A stretch of 64,000 nt of DNA from Mesostigma viride (taxonomy: Eukaryota > Streptophyta > Mesostigmatophyceae > Mesostigmatales > Mesostigmataceae): assembly GCA_009746045.1 (NCBI GenBank), contig RPFO01001075.1, positions 558,501 to 622,500 on the forward strand. Reading direction: 5' to 3'. The first letter of the stretch is position 1; each line of letters begins with the position of its first letter. Below, one piece after another: positions 44,632 through 57,200 of the stretch. The translations under genes and the position numbers were made by a program. Under the pieces are notes generated by a model, which had not been told where the DNA came from, did no database searches, and worked only from the letters and a program-made list of their open reading frames with translations.

Positions 44632-44766
44632 TTATAACATGCCTCCGTTGGGAGATCATGTCTACAGCACATATTCTTTGATGGATGGGTGGAGTGGAAG
44701 GAGCCGCGTAATCGAACCAACCTAACTCTAAGCTATCTATTCTAGAAAATCCTAACTACACTACTC
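44632..44766 (-). mobile_element. LINE family B 3' end, minus orientation
   Basis: Read on the minus strand this repeats the 3' UTR of the 20.85-21.19 kb insertion (GTAGTTAGGATTTTCTAGA, CCATCCATCA) and ends in hairpin CTCCCAACGGAG and an ATTTA-type tail. It meets the + fragment of the same family tail-to-tail. Confidence 0.8.
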
Positions 44767-47700
44767 ATTAATTAATTAATGAATTAATTAGACTCGTGCT
44801 CCCGTTGGGGAGTCACGGAGCATTAACCCCGATGAATGGATGGATGGGTGCACACATTCCTACCGGTCTAATCTATCTACATTGGCTACATACTGCATCT
44901 ATCTAACAACATTCTAACTACATCATCTATCTAGGCAGCCGCACGCTGCCCTAGGGGGAGCTATCTGGCGTGCCTCCCGCGGGATTGCACACGCGGGCGC
45001 TTCCCCACTGGGGGGGCTCATTGTCCTCTATGACCTGGGCCCACTTGGCCTTGTCCATCATCTTCTGCCAAATCACGGAGAGGCCGAGGCCCCCCATGTC
45101 CTCTACTAGCTGTTCCTTGAAGGTGCGGGCCTTGCGGCGTCTAACATCACTAGGCCCAGCCCACGTCAGGAGGTGCCGGCCAGGCTGGGCTGGTCGCAGT
45201 CCTGCGGGGGGGCCACGTGAGGTGTCTACCTGGTTGGTGCGAGCTAGGTGCCCTACAAGCTGCAGGCGGCGTTGCTTAATTGTGCTGGTGATATAGGGCA
45301 TGCCCTGGTACAGGTCCTCATTGCGGACATGAGCAGCATATCCTACTCTGAAAATGGAACGCAGCATGCTGGTGACCGCGCCGTCCAGCTTGCGGGCCAG
45401 GTCGGCGGTGAGGGTCCACGTCTCGGCGCCATACGTGAGAACAGGAAGGACGAGGACCTTGAACAGGTCCTGTTTCTCGATCTTGCCCAGGGGCTTGCGC
45501 CACAGGGCCCGGTACTGGCGTAAAGCGTGCCAGGCGAGGGAGATGCGATGGTCCACATCACCTCGCAGCTGGGAGCAGGCTGCCCAGCAGCTTAACGCGG
45601 TCCCGATACAGGACTCGAGAGCCGTCTAGGAGATAGAGGGGCGGCGCTGGGTTGGTGAGCCCAACCGCCAGGGCCTCTGTCTTCTTGCTGACCTCAAGCC
45701 CCACTGCACGGGCCTCGAGAGCCAGGCAGTCAAGCCATGTCTGCACGTGCTCAGTGTCCTCGAAGAGGGTGGTGTCGTCTGCGTAAATGATGTCTGCTAG
45801 CCGAATCTCCGTGTCCGCACCGCCATGCCAGAATTTGTTAGCAACCTGCACTCCTGGTTCCCTGCCCACGATGCGGGCAAATCGCTTGCGCGCCTGAATC
45901 ATTACGTATTCGACAACAATAATGAACAGGTAGGGCGACAGCACGCAGCCCTGCCACACACCCTTCTGTAAAGGGCATGGGGGCGTGGTCCCGTAAGAAG
46001 TGCGCACCGAAGTGGTGGACCCTTCATACAGGTTGCGGATGACAGCAATCAGGGGGCGGGGGATCCGGAACAACTCGAGGATGTCCCAAAGCGCAGGCCA
46101 GAAAACCGAATCGAAGGCTTTGATGAAGTCCACCAGCACAAGGTGCAAAGGGGACTCACCAGGCTGAAGGCGTTGCAGTTCCTCCACCAGTCGGCGAGTA
46201 GCGAAGAGCGCCTGTACTGTGTTGCGACCTGAACGGAAGCCGTGCTGAGTCTCGCTGAGGTGACCGTCCAGGGCCGTGCGCAGGCGGTTCAGGATGAGCC
46301 GCATAAGAAGCTTGAGGGGGGCACTTTGAATGCACACCCCTCTGTAGTTGCCGGGGTCGGCAGGCGACCCCTTGTTCTTGTACAGCATCGTGCGAAAACT
46401 GTGTTGCCAGGCCGCTGGAGGTGGTTGCGACGACAGCAGAAGGCGGTTGCAGATGTCCCGGAAGAGCAGCATAACACCTGTGTCCTCGAATTCGGCTGCA
46501 AGTTTTACAACTGCGGCCGGAATCTCGTCAGAGCCGGTGGCTGCGTCATAACGCAGGCGCTGGACCGCCTCCGTGACCTCGCGAGAGGTGAAAGGAGGCA
46601 TGTCAGACGGGTCGCCAAGTGGGCCGACCAGCGGGGGGACTAGGTAGTCCGCCGCTGACCTAGGCGGGGCCGGGGGCCCTGCGGGGCCGGCCAGGGCGGC
46701 CGGGCGGGCGGCGGCGGCTGGGAGCAGGGGTGGGGGCGGCGCAGCTGTCCCCACGACCTCGGCCGTGGCCGTGGCCCAGGTACGAAGCCGCTTGGCTGGG
46801 GCGCCGGGGACGTCGTGGCGGTGGGGCCGGCCGAGGCCGTCCGGGTGCCCGAGGCGCTTGTACCAGAACCAGGCCCCCTTGCCGTCGTGCTTCTGCTGGC
46901 AGCTGCGCAGGTCCTTGACCATCTGCTGAGCATCTGCCTTCTCAGCCTGCTCGTAGGCGGCCCTCAGAGCTGCTTGCAGCCCAGGTTTGGCGATCGGATC
47001 TCTGTTGCGGCGGAGCATCTGCCTGGCGGCGACCACTGTCGGTGCGTGACGGTGGACAGCAAGCTGCCGACGCGGAGGCAAGGTGGGGAGGGTGCGGGCA
47101 GCCAGGCGATACTTGGCGGCGACACCACGGAGGATCACTGAAATATCCCCCGGCGGCGGAATGGCGTGTAACTGCTGTCGGCTGCCCCCGGCGTCGAATA
47201 CGGCCAGGAAATCATCCCTGTGCGACATAGCGGCCTGCTCTGCTGCTGACATCTTGTCGGCATCCTTCAGCACAATCCGGAGCACTTTCAGATCTGGCTG
47301 AGGTGCCAGCTGTCGCGACGGTTTCACCCCAGGAAACCGCAATCTGATGCGAGCGAGCACGAGACGATGATCAGATTCCACCGTGCTGACAGAATCTTGC
47401 AGGACGCGAGCATCGACAACTGAGGGGCGCTGAGCCCGACGTACGCAGACATAATCAAGGCACACCACCCGATCCGACGGCCCAAAAAAGGTGGCCAGCT
47501 GCTCAGCGGGGCGTGCGAAAGAAGCATTGCATGCAACCAGCGCAGATTCTGCCAGCAGATTCGCAAATAAAGGCGTGTTACCGTTGGCTGTCGTGTTGGT
47601 TGGGGAATACTGAGCGCCCCCAGTGCCAACTGGCAGCGTGGCGTTGGCGTCGAGCAGCATAACCAGGAAGTGCCGAGCTGGGATGTTGGCCTCCTCCTCC

Positions 47701-48123
47701 TTGAGGGCGTCGAAGAAGGCCTCACGTTCCGCCTGAGCTCGACCCGCATGTGGTGCATATCCCACGATAACGGTTAGCGTGTGGTGTGAATGGCCCTCAG
47801 TGGCCGAAAAAGTGGCCACTAGCACACGCGGGGACCGCAGCACGATGGACTGGAGCTGCGCTGATGCTGCCGGCGAGCACAAGAGGCCCACTCCACCTTG
47901 GCCCGGCGCGTCGCCGCCACCATAGTGGAACCGCCAGCCTGCCCGCAGGTCGTCGACCAGCAGACCGTTGACCGCGTGCTGAGGGTCAACGGTGCGTCGG
48001 TGCTCCTGGACTCCAAGAACAGCGATCTTGTTGTCGGCGCACAGGGCGATCAGCTCGTCGACGCGTTGGCGTGCTGGGGTGCCGCCGCTCGTAGAAGGAT
48101 CTGCAGGGAGGGTGCGCACGTTA
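44767..48123 (-). mobile_element. LINE element with endonuclease-RT ORF2 (family A), 5'-truncated
   Basis: From its 3' end: a TTAATTAATTAA tail (44,767-44,793), the hairpin GACTCCCCAACGGGAGCACG, a short 3' UTR, and ORF2 (44,951 to about 48,123). The 5' end is lost at the first residues of the endonuclease domain and abuts an inverted ORF1-type fragment. The 16-base motif GCAATACCAAGAT(AAG) is present twice around the join. Whether a complete element carried an ORF1 upstream cannot be seen from this copy. Confidence 0.85.
44951..48123 (-). CDS. LINE ORF2: APE-type endonuclease plus reverse transcriptase, one frameshift
   Basis: The endonuclease domain begins at YLGIASFNVRTLP and shows the family residues N, E (VLGVQEHRR), D (LLDANATLP) and the SDH motif (VESDHRLVLARI). 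RT blocks follow: YKNKGSPADPGNYRGVCIQS, HGFRSGRNTVQALFATRRLV, LVDFIKAFDSVFW, GVWQGCVLSPYLF and the catalytic YADD in DIIYADDTTLF. The C-terminal part (LPVLTYGAETWTL, IKQRRLQLVGHLARTNQ) lies in another frame after a single shift near 45,560, where GLLP-like and RGDVDHRISLAWH pieces meet. About 1,050 residues remain. The first 80 residues of the open frame above 48,123 are antisense of an ORF1 fragment and do not belong to the protein. The protein would nick DNA and prime cDNA synthesis at the target. Confidence 0.9.
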
Positions 48124-48755
48124 AAACTTGCAATACCAAGATAAGCAACTGCAATACCAAGATGGCGGATAAGCTGTTGTTTCTTAAATGCCGCAAGAAG
48201 CTCTCGGGGACTTGCTGCACGCTGGACGACGACTTGACCCTGGCACAGCAACAGCGGCGAGGGGGTCGCTATGGCCGACCTACCTCCAGCTCCGGCAGAC
48301 CGCAGGCCGGGGGGAAACCGGTATACTGGAGAGGGGTGGTCATCCACGTCAACCACAAGCCCTGGCAGGCGCCCCCTGCCACCCCAGCTAGCAACCCCAG
48401 TCTAGGGAATATATAGCAGTAGTGTAGATTAGTCAGGCTTAGCTAGCTTAGCACGTGGCTCACGCCTATGCGCATGTGCGCCTATAATGGGACCCCCCAC
48501 GCATGTTGCGTTAAGAATTTAGCCAAGCTCTCTGCCTATGCAGAGAGCTATACTCTCTGATGAGAAGCCATGCACTAGCCATTGTTTAGCCACGATGATC
48601 TTCCACCCTATGAAGTGAGACAACCCTATATGTCCGCACCTTAGGTGCTGGAATACATAGTGGTGCATGTGCACTATGTGCACCTAGAGCACGTGTAGTT
48701 TACACCCTACTCTTGCAGGAATTAATTAATTAATTACTTATAATTAATTAATTAG
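48124..48755 (+). mobile_element. ORF1-element fragment joined head-to-head to the ORF2 LINE
   Basis: The + translation carries the ORF1 C-terminal domain (TLDDDLTLAQQQRR, KPVYWRGVVIHVNHKPWQAP), then the ORF1-element 3' UTR (AGCAGTAGTGTAGATTAG onward) and a TAATTAATTAATTA tail at about 48,720. ORF1 part and ORF2 part point away from each other. Two separate insertions, or inversion during reverse transcription (twin priming), could explain this. Confidence 0.78.
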
Positions 48756-49085
48756 ACTCGTGCTCCCGTTGGGGAGTGGTCACGGAGCATTAACCCCGAT
48801 GGATGGATGGATGGATGGATGGATGGATGGGTGCAAACAGTCCTACCGGTCTAATCTATCTGGCATGCCTCCCACGTTTGCAAACACGCTCCAACGGAGT
48901 TATGTTCTTAATTGATCAATCATTTAATCAATCAATGCATTAATTAATTAAACATGTGCTCCGTTGGGGAGTCACCGAGCATTAGAGTGAGCACTTTCAT
49001 TCCATGAGTGTGCACAGCGGGCAGGGGACAGAGAGCCCCCCTTCCCTCATGCCACAGGGTGCACAATCGGACCCGGCATTCCCTG
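48756..49085 (-). mobile_element. Stack of LINE 3'-end fragments
   Basis: A - oriented family A 3' end (hairpin at 48,757-48,785, GGAT-type tetramers, UTR to about 48,885) is followed by a + oriented hairpin scrap (CTCCAACGGAGTTATG) with a TTAATTGATCAATC tail. A second - oriented hairpin end follows at 48,957, with UTR to about 49,080. Each junction passes through TTAA-rich sequence. Confidence 0.72.
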
Positions 49086-49369
49086 TGGGTGCAATAAAGC
49101 TTTGACATAACAAAAGCATAGCGGGTGCAGTAGGGCTGCCCCATGGTCCAGTGGCCACTACAGATTGCTTGTACGCCCAGACCGCCCATGTCTTGCTTCC
49201 TCACCAGAGCTGGCTAGCCCCAGATGTCTGATGTGGCGAGTTGGGATCACATAAATTACATGAAAAGCCTTCTTTGCAGGCCTTACAAAACCTGTGCGTA
49301 CGTCGCCCTAAAGGAAGTCCTGCACACACATCAAAACAAAAGAAGAATACATAGTGTTATGACTGGTAC

Positions 49370-49560
49370 CATTGAGACAACCAACGCAGACCAGAAACTT
49401 GGAGATTCCGGACCATGGTAGCTTGAGCCTGCTGTTATCTTATCTGCGCTTGTCTGGACAGTCGTTAAGGATGATGAAAATGGATAAAGGTGGATATGTG
49501 TAAACTTGCACCGTGTACATGAAAATTATGGCTGGGTGATGTTCAGAGCGAGACATCGAT
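49370..49560 (+). repeat. Dispersed repeat R, copy C (diverged)
   Basis: Begins TGAGACAACCAACGCAGACC and keeps the order of copy B (GGAGATTCCGGACCATGGTA, GGATGATGAAAATGG, AATTATGGCTGGGTG) with many substitutions. It is the oldest of the three copies. Confidence 0.7.
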
Positions 49561-49639
49561 GCTTAAGCTAAGAAACAAGCTCACGTGATCAGTGAGTTTG
49601 TTCGTAGCGGCCAAGAGCGTTCAGGGGTAAGCACCAGTG

Positions 49640-50013
49640 TTGCGATCTCTCTCCCTCCATTTGTATATGGTCGTGTGTGTGTGGTTATTCGTGTACTAGT
49701 AAACACTGTTGCGATCGCTCTCCCTCCATTTGTATATGGTCGTGTATGTGTGGTTATTCGTATACTAGTAAACACTGCTGCGATCGCTCTCCCTCCATTT
49801 GTATATGGTCGTGTATGTGTGGTTATTCGTATACTAGTAAACACTGCTGCGATCGCTCTCCCTCCATTTGTATATGGTCGTGTATGTGTGGTTATTCGTA
49901 TACTAGTAAACACTGCTGCGATCGCTCTCCCTCCATTTGTATATGGTCGTGTATGTGTGGTTATTCGTATACTAGTAAACACTGCTGCGATCGCTCTCCC
50001 TCCATTTGTGTAA
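49640..50013. repeat. 69-bp minisatellite, about 5.5 copies
   Basis: Units of 69 bp include GCGATCGCTCTCCCTCCATT and CGTATACTAGTAAACACTG. The unit length is divisible by three and lacks stops in several frames, which gives repetitive frames on both strands that are not genes. The first unit differs most (GTGTACTAG, CTGTTG). Confidence 0.95.
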
Positions 50014-50125
50014 GGAGCCACCCTCAATGGAAATAAGTACCTTCCACAAGGAATCACCCTCAATATAACTAACATCCATAGATCATGTCAGTCATTACGT
50101 TAGCCATGCCGTGCTTCCCAACGTT

Positions 50126-50294
50126 CTTGAAAGATTGCACACATTGCAAATACAAATAGCGCATCACCCTTGAAAGATTGCACACATTGCAAATACAAAT
50201 AGCGCATCACCCTTGAAAGATTGCACACATTGCAAATACAAATATCGCATCACCCTTGAAAGATTGCACACATTGCAAATACAAATATCATCAC
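50126..50294. repeat. 43-bp tandem repeat, about four copies
   Basis: Units begin CTTGAAAGATTGCACACATT and end with ATAGCGCATCACC or ATATCGCATCACC. The last unit is truncated (ATATCATCACC). Confidence 0.92.
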
Positions 50295-51210
50295 CTTGGA
50301 ACAGGTGGCACGCGCCAACATCCTGTGGCACAGAAAGTATTGCCCGAAAAGAACGCCACGTGGCGGCGGCTGGAAAACAAAAGCTACAATAAGTAGCTTC
50401 CAGGGAAAAAATTGTGGCCTTACTGTCTCAGCGATCTTGCATGGCACAGAGCTGCGTACTGACAACATCGCGGAGCAAACAAATAAAATGATAATCCCAA
50501 TTCCCTGAGAATGGTGCAACCACTTATGCATTTGCATTTCTTGAAATCTGTACCTCAAGTCATGCACATGAAAGACAAGCGCACTCTCCCCAGCGTGAGG
50601 CTTGACTCGCCATGAAGGACCAGAGAACACATGTAAAAGATCACTGGGTGATGCTAGTGCGGACAGGGGCAGAGAGTTGTGTGTGCGATAGAGAGTAGGA
50701 AAGTCATTTACATGGCCACTCTTGGTCCCATGGTCTCCCTTCCACCACCCACAATCCCGCACCGGCTGCTCAGCACCCGGCCACCATGCTTTGATTGCTT
50801 GCTCAAGCTGGTCTTCCAACCGCCACTATCTCTTGTCATGCTGCCAGCGCAGGTCTGGCACTAATCAGGTCGCGGCTGCTCAACGTTTTCCAAGGGCACA
50901 GGGGCAACGCTTTTACAAGACTTACAAGTGAGAAACACCGACGTTATTATGCCCGAGGACCCGCTGAGCCACGCTGCAGAACAAGCAACCACGCCAAGGG
51001 TTTGCAGTTGCGGATATTGCACCAAGGTCCTATGGGGTATATCTTTCCCACCTTGCCAGCACGAGGATGTAACAACTGAGCTGGTTTTCTCCGTGATACC
51101 AAGCGCACGCGTGCTTGAGCAAAACACACTCACGTAGGAGTAGGGCGCACCGTACACATACACACACACACACACCACGTGCAGCCAAACACGAGGCATG
51201 CCCCACTCAC
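50295..51210. other. Region downstream of SET exon 51531-51211
   Basis: The last coding exon and 3' UTR of the SET-domain gene should lie here, but I could not identify the terminal acceptor. A 189-codon minus-strand frame (50,819-50,250) has no family signal. A CA repeat occupies 51,158-51,176. Confidence 0.35.
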
Positions 51211-54200
51211 AAACGCGGTGTAGGTCGCGTTGCCGTCAGCGTCGATCAGACCCAGCCCTTGCAGCCGGCGCTCAGCGTAGTACTGCAGTTTGTCCAGCTC
51301 GGCCAGACGCGCCTCGTACCATGCCAGCGACTGCTCCAGCACCAGCTTCTCGCCGTGCCGCACAACCACGGCCACCTTGCGGCGCCAGGCCACGCGCTCA
51401 CTGCCGCCGTCACCAGGGCCCGTTATCGTCGCCAGCGGTCCTGCCAGCAACGCCTCATCCTCCACGCGGGTGGTGGCGTAGCCAGAGAGCGCTTGCCGGC
51501 AGCCGATGATCATCGACTTGCACACGGCGGTCTAGGGAAGGGGTAGGAGGACGACGAAGGGGTGCCGGGGGGGGGGACGATCCATAGTGACAAGGGGGAA
51601 CATGGAGCCAGGGGGCCAGTCAGCGCCTGTTGCCGCCACCGCGGCAAGGTGGTGGAAGTGGCCTGGCTCAGCTGGCTTCGGCCACCGCTGAGTTTAGTGT
51701 GCTACTAGGTTTGGAATGCAGGACCTCTGGCAGACTGTCGCGTCGACATGGGTCTCCGAAGCCGTGATATGTAACGCAAGGTTGACCACGGCTGAACACT
51801 GGGCCGCCTCATCCAGCAACCCATAGCCGGAATATCAACGAATTCCCAGTTGAGATTCGTGCGCTACTAGGATTTGAACAGTGATGATAGGCTAATCCTT
51901 TTTTTAAATCCACTTGACCGCAACCGCTAGCATTCAAAGGGACGTGACTAATGCCAATCTGGCCCCCAAGGAAGCCGCTTGGGGCCACCAGGAAACACCT
52001 CAGTGTTGCAGAGTAAAGGGTATGAGACAAACCAGCATTCAACACAGCATCTGCTGGTCAATCTCAAGCTGAACAGGTGGGTGGGTGGGTGGGTGGGTGG
52101 GTGGGTGGGTGGGTGGGTGGGTGGGTGGGTGGGTGGGTGGGTGGGTGGGTGGGTGGGTGGGTGGGTGGGTGGGTGGGTGGGTGGGTGGGTGGGTGGGTGG
52201 GTGGGTGGGTGGGAGGGTGGGTGGGTGGGAGGGTGGGTGGGTGGGAGGGTGGGTGGGTGGGTGGGTGGGGTGAGTGGGGTGTGGGGGTGTGGGGGTGGGT
52301 GGGTGGGGTGGGTGGGTGGGGTTGTGGGGTGGGGTGGGGTGTGGGGTGTGGGGTGTGTGGGGGTGCTTAGTGAGTGATGGTTGGTTCATTGAATGAGGGC
52401 ATGAGTGGACAACATATAAACAGACAGAAGGATGTGGGGGGTGGGGTAGGGTGGCGTGGGATGAGAAGTTTTCTGGGCGCGCGCTTGCGTATGAGTGCAC
52501 GCAAGTGTGTATGTCAGGCCGGCAGGCAGGCGTGATGTGGACCGCCTACCTCATTCGCTTCACTCAGCGGTCCAGACACGTGCGCCCAGGCCTCTTTCCG
52601 AAACACCGACTCCAAGTGGAACGCGTCAGGGCCCACTGCGTCATGCCAAGCCAAAGAGCCAGCACAAGGAAGCGATAAGGGGTGGGAGCTTAGGCCAGGC
52701 CACTTGCTGTGTTCTTGCCAACAGCATGAGGCCAAGGCAAGAAGATACACCAGGGCAGACAGAACAACATAACAGGCACATCCTTCAAGGATTAGCGCAA
52801 TTGTCGCATTCACAACCACCCTCATGGGCACCAAGTCGGTACCAACCAGCGCCAAGCAGGAACAACGCAGACCATGGGGGAAATGGTAGCTATCATCCAC
52901 TTGCCACCACACACCAGCAAGCATGGCCAGCAAGCGAAGCAGCTATGGCCCAGCGTATGACCCGATTCGCCGCCATCCTCATGGGCCACTGCTCACCGAT
53001 GTTCATCAGGCGCATGAAGGGCATCTGTAGCTGCGGCGGCTCCCCACCCATGTCGGCAATCAGCATGAACTGCTGCGACTCTTCCAGCCCGTTGATGTCC
53101 AGGATGTCCAGCTTGTCGTCCTGTGTGTGCGCGCACCGGTGCGATGAGGCAGGCCGCACGCAGAGCAACACCACGGTAGGGGGGAAGTGCACCACGGATG
53201 GGCGGTCCACAGCAGGGATGCGGTCAGCAAGGGGTACCCAAGCGCAGGCCAGCGGGCCAAACAATGCAGGCTGCGGCCACCCACCGGCACACATGTTGGG
53301 TGTGTCGCATGCACATGGCGTGTTTATGGCTGCGCGTTGCTTGCTTAGGACGCCCGCCGGCTTGTCCGCGCGGCATGGCACCATGCAGGCAAGCGGAGGA
53401 CTGCTTCCTCGGGGCCAAGTAGATGCGACAACTTGTGGGATCACGACCATCTCATGGGAACCAAACGAGGGGGCAGCGTTGGGCAGTACTTGTGGTAAAG
53501 AGAAAGTTGAATACGACGCCGAGTGAGAGGGTAAGTAGTGTGGTCACGTGGGACGGTGGAGGCTGTGTGTGCGTGCATGCGTGTGCGTGCATGCGTGTGC
53601 GTGGTTGTGCCTGTCGGTCCCCCCAAGTCAGAGAAAAGGACGTGTCAAGATGCATGTGTTGTTAAGATACATACATGGACGCGACTGCAGTTGAGCGTGT
53701 GCCAGTATGTGAGCATTTCCACACGAGTCAACCATGCGAGCATCTGCGGGTTGTGCCAAGCAGAAACTGACGCATGCAGGCATACCGCCCACACTAGCAA
53801 GGCACCTGCATGTGCATGCCCGCACTGGACGACAACATGCTGGCGCTGCAGGCACGGTGACGCCCTTGCACCCCCTGGTCCGAACAAGGACAGCACGCCT
53901 GCTATCACATCTCGGCACCTGTTTCGCATCGCTTGGCTGCGTGCCTGCCCTTGCCCCGTGTCGGCACCCGTCCCCTGCTCCACCACGGCCTGCCCTTGCC
54001 CCGTGTCGGCACCCGTCCCCTGCTCCACCACGGCCTGCCCTTGCCCCCTGTCGGCACCCGTCCCCTGCTCCACCGCTGCCTGCCCTTGCCCCGTGTCGGC
54101 ACCCGTCCCCTGCTCCACCACGGCCTGCCCTTGCCCCGTGTCGGCACCCGCCCCCTGCTCCACCACGGCCTGCCCTTGCCCCGTGTCGGCACCCGTCCCC

Positions 54201-57200
54201 TGCTCCACAACGGCCTGCCCTTGCCCCGTGTCGGCACCCGTCCCCTGCTCCACCACGGCCTGCCCTTGCCCCGTGTCGGCACCCGTCCCCTGCTCCACCA
54301 CGGCCTGCCCTTGCCCCGTGTCGGCACCCGTCCCCTGCTCCACCGCTGCCTGCCCTTGCCCCGTGTCGGCACCCGTCCCCTGCTCCACCACGGCCTGCCC
54401 TTGCCCCGTGTCGGCACCCGTCCCCTGCTCCACCGCTGCCTGCCCTTGCCCCCTGTCGGCACCCGTCCCTGCTCCACCGCTGCCTGCCCTTGCCCCGTGT
54501 CGGCACCCGTCCCCTGCTCCACCACGGCCTGCCCTTGCCCCGTGTCGGCACCCGTCCCCTGCTCCACCACGGCCTACCCTTGCCCCGTGTCGGCACCCGT
54601 CCCCTGCTCCACCACGGCCTGCCCTTGCCCCGTGTCGGCACCCGTCCCCTGCTCCACCACTGCCTACCCTTGCCCCGTGTCGGCACCCGTCCCCTGCTCC
54701 ACCACGGCCTGCCCTTGCCCCCTGTCGGCACCCGTCCCCTGCTCCACCACGGCCTACCCTTGCCCCGTGTCGGCACCCGTCCCCTGCTCCACCACGGCCT
54801 GCCCTTGCCCCGTGTCGGCACCCGTCCCCTGCTCCACCACGGCCTGCCCTTGCCCCGTGTCGGCACCCGTCCCCTGCTCCACCACGGCCTATCCTTGCCC
54901 CGTGTTGGCACCCGTCCCCTGCTCCACCACGGCCTGCCCTTGCCCCGTGTCGGCACCCGTCCCCTGCTCCACCACGGCCTGCCCTTGCCCCGTGTCGGCA
55001 CCCGTCCCCTGCTCCACCACGGCCTATCCTTGCCCCGTGTTGGCACCCGTCCCCTGCTCCACCACGGCCTGCCCTTGCCCCGTGTCGGCACCCGTCCCCT
55101 GCTCCACCACGGCCTGCCCTTGCCCCCTGTCGGCACCCGTCCCCTGCTCCACCACGGCCTGCCCTTGCCCCGTGTCGGCACCCGTCCCCTGCTCCACCAC
55201 GGCCTGCCCTTGCCCCTTGTCGGCACCCGTCCCCTGCTCCACCACGGCCTGCCCTTGCCCCGTGTCGGCACCCGTCCCCTGCTCCACCACGGCCTGCCCT
55301 TGCCCCTGTCGGCACCCGTCCCCTGCTCCACCACGGCCTGCCCTTGCCCCGTGTCGGCACCCGTCCCCTGCTCCACCACTGCCTGCCCTTGCCCCGTGTC
55401 GGCACCCGTCCCCTGCTCCACCACGGCCTGCCCTTGCCCCCTGTCGGCACCCGTCCCCTGCTCCACCACGGCCTGCCCTTGCCCCGTGTCGGCACCCGTT
55501 CCCTGCTCCACCACGGCCTGCCCTTGCCCCGTGTCGGCACCCGTCCCCTGCTCCACCACGGCCTGCCCTTGCCCCGTGTCGGCACCCGTCCCCTGCTCCA
55601 CCACGGCCTGCCCTTGCCCCGTGTCGGCACCCGTCCCCTGCTCCACCACGGCCTGCCCTTGCCCCGTGTCGGCACCCGTCCCCTGCTCCACCACTGCCTA
55701 CCCTTGCCCCGTGTCGGCACCCGTCCCCTGCTCCACCGCTGCCTGCCCTTGCCCCGTGTCGGCACCCGTCCCCTGCTCCACCACTGCCTACCCTTGCCCC
55801 GTGTCGGCACCCGTCCCCTGCTCCACCACGGCCTGCCCTTGCCCCGTGTCGGCACCCGTCCCCTGCTCCACCACGGCCTGCCCTTGCCCCGTGTCGGCAC
55901 CCGTCCCTTGCTCCACCACTGCCTGCCCTTGCCCCGTGTCGGCACCCGTCCCCTGCTCCACCACGGCCTACCCTTGCCCCGTGTCGGCACCCGTCCCCTG
56001 CTCCACCACGGCCTGCCCTTGCCCCGTGTCGGCACCCGTCCCCTGCTCCACCACGGCCTGCCCTTGCCCCGTGTCGGCACCCGTCCCCTGCTCCACCACG
56101 GCCTGCCCTTGCCCCGTGTCGGCACCCGTCCCCTGCTCCACCACGGCCTATCCTTGCCCCGTGTTGGCACCCGTCCCCTGCTCCACCACGGCCTGCCCTT
56201 GCCCCGTGTCGGCACCCGTCCCCTGCTCCACCACTGCCTGCCCTTGCCCCGTGTCGGCACCCGTCCCCTGCTCCACCACGGCCTGCCCTTGCCCCGTGTC
56301 GGCACCCGTCCCCTGCTCCACCACGGCCTGCCCTTGCCCCGTGTCGGCACCCGTCCCCTGCTCCACCACTGCCTACCCTTGCCCCGTGTCGGCACCCGTC
56401 CCCTGCTCCACCACTGCCTACCCTTGCCCAGTGTCGGCACCCGTCCCCTGCTCCACCACGGCCTGCCCTTGCCCCGTGTCGGCACCCGTCCCCTGCTCCA
56501 CCACGGCCTGCCCTTGCCCCGTGTCGGCACCCGTCCCCTGCTCCACCACGGCCTGCCCTTGCCCCGTGTCGGCACCCGTCCCCTGCTCCACCACGGCCTG
56601 CCCTTGCCCCGTGTCGGCACCCGTCCCCTGCTCCACCACTGCCTGCCCTTGCCCCGTGTCGGCACCCGTCCCCTGCTCCACCACGGCCTGCCCTTGCCCC
56701 GTGTCGGCACCCGTCCCTTGCTCCACCACGGCCTGCCCTTGCCCCCTGTCGGCACCCGTCCCCTGCTCCACCGCGGCCCACCCACCCGGAACTTGTCGTT
56801 CTCAGGAATCTCCAGCGTGAGAAGGAAGGTACTGCGTGAGGGCGTGCCCACGCCGCGCGCCTCCACCAGACCGAAGTCGAGCGCCAGCGTGGCGTTGGAC
56901 TTGTCCGCGCCGTAGTTGAGCAGCACCTGCGCGCAAGGTGGTCGATGGGACGGCCAAGGATGGTGGCGGAGAAAGGGAGGTGGGGTATGGGATGAGGGCG
57001 TGAGGCAGGGCTGAACAGAACTTGCGTTGATGCTGGCCGTGGGAGGCTGTCCGCGCAGGCACCTGCGCTCGTCTCCACCAACAACACGTACAAGACAAGC
57101 TTCTCGACGCTACAAGCATGCGTAGATGCAACGGGAGTGCGCAGGCATCGCACCACTGCCTTGCCCCCCTGCCCCCTCGTGCCCTTCCCCTGGTTCATTG

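Noticed and set aside
48124-48356. N-terminal extension of the ORF2 open frame (about 80 residues)
   Set aside because: This stretch is the complement of an ORF1 C-terminal domain and 3' UTR, joined head-to-head, so it is not part of the ORF2 protein.
49585-50075. Repetitive frames of 120-164 codons
   Set aside because: They arise from the 69-bp minisatellite (23 codons per unit) and have no independent support.
49640-50294. CRISPR-like direct repeats
   Set aside because: The 69-bp and 43-bp units are contiguous without unique spacers, in a eukaryotic genome. They are minisatellites.
50250-50819. 189-codon minus-strand frame downstream of the SET gene
   Set aside because: No family signal, no clear splice link to the exon ending at 51,211, and ordinary length for chance in this composition.
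53538-56926. Very long open frames on both strands (over 900 codons each)
   Set aside because: They are produced by a stop-free 45-bp tandem unit whose length is a multiple of three. The unit lies between two well-supported exons of the SET gene.
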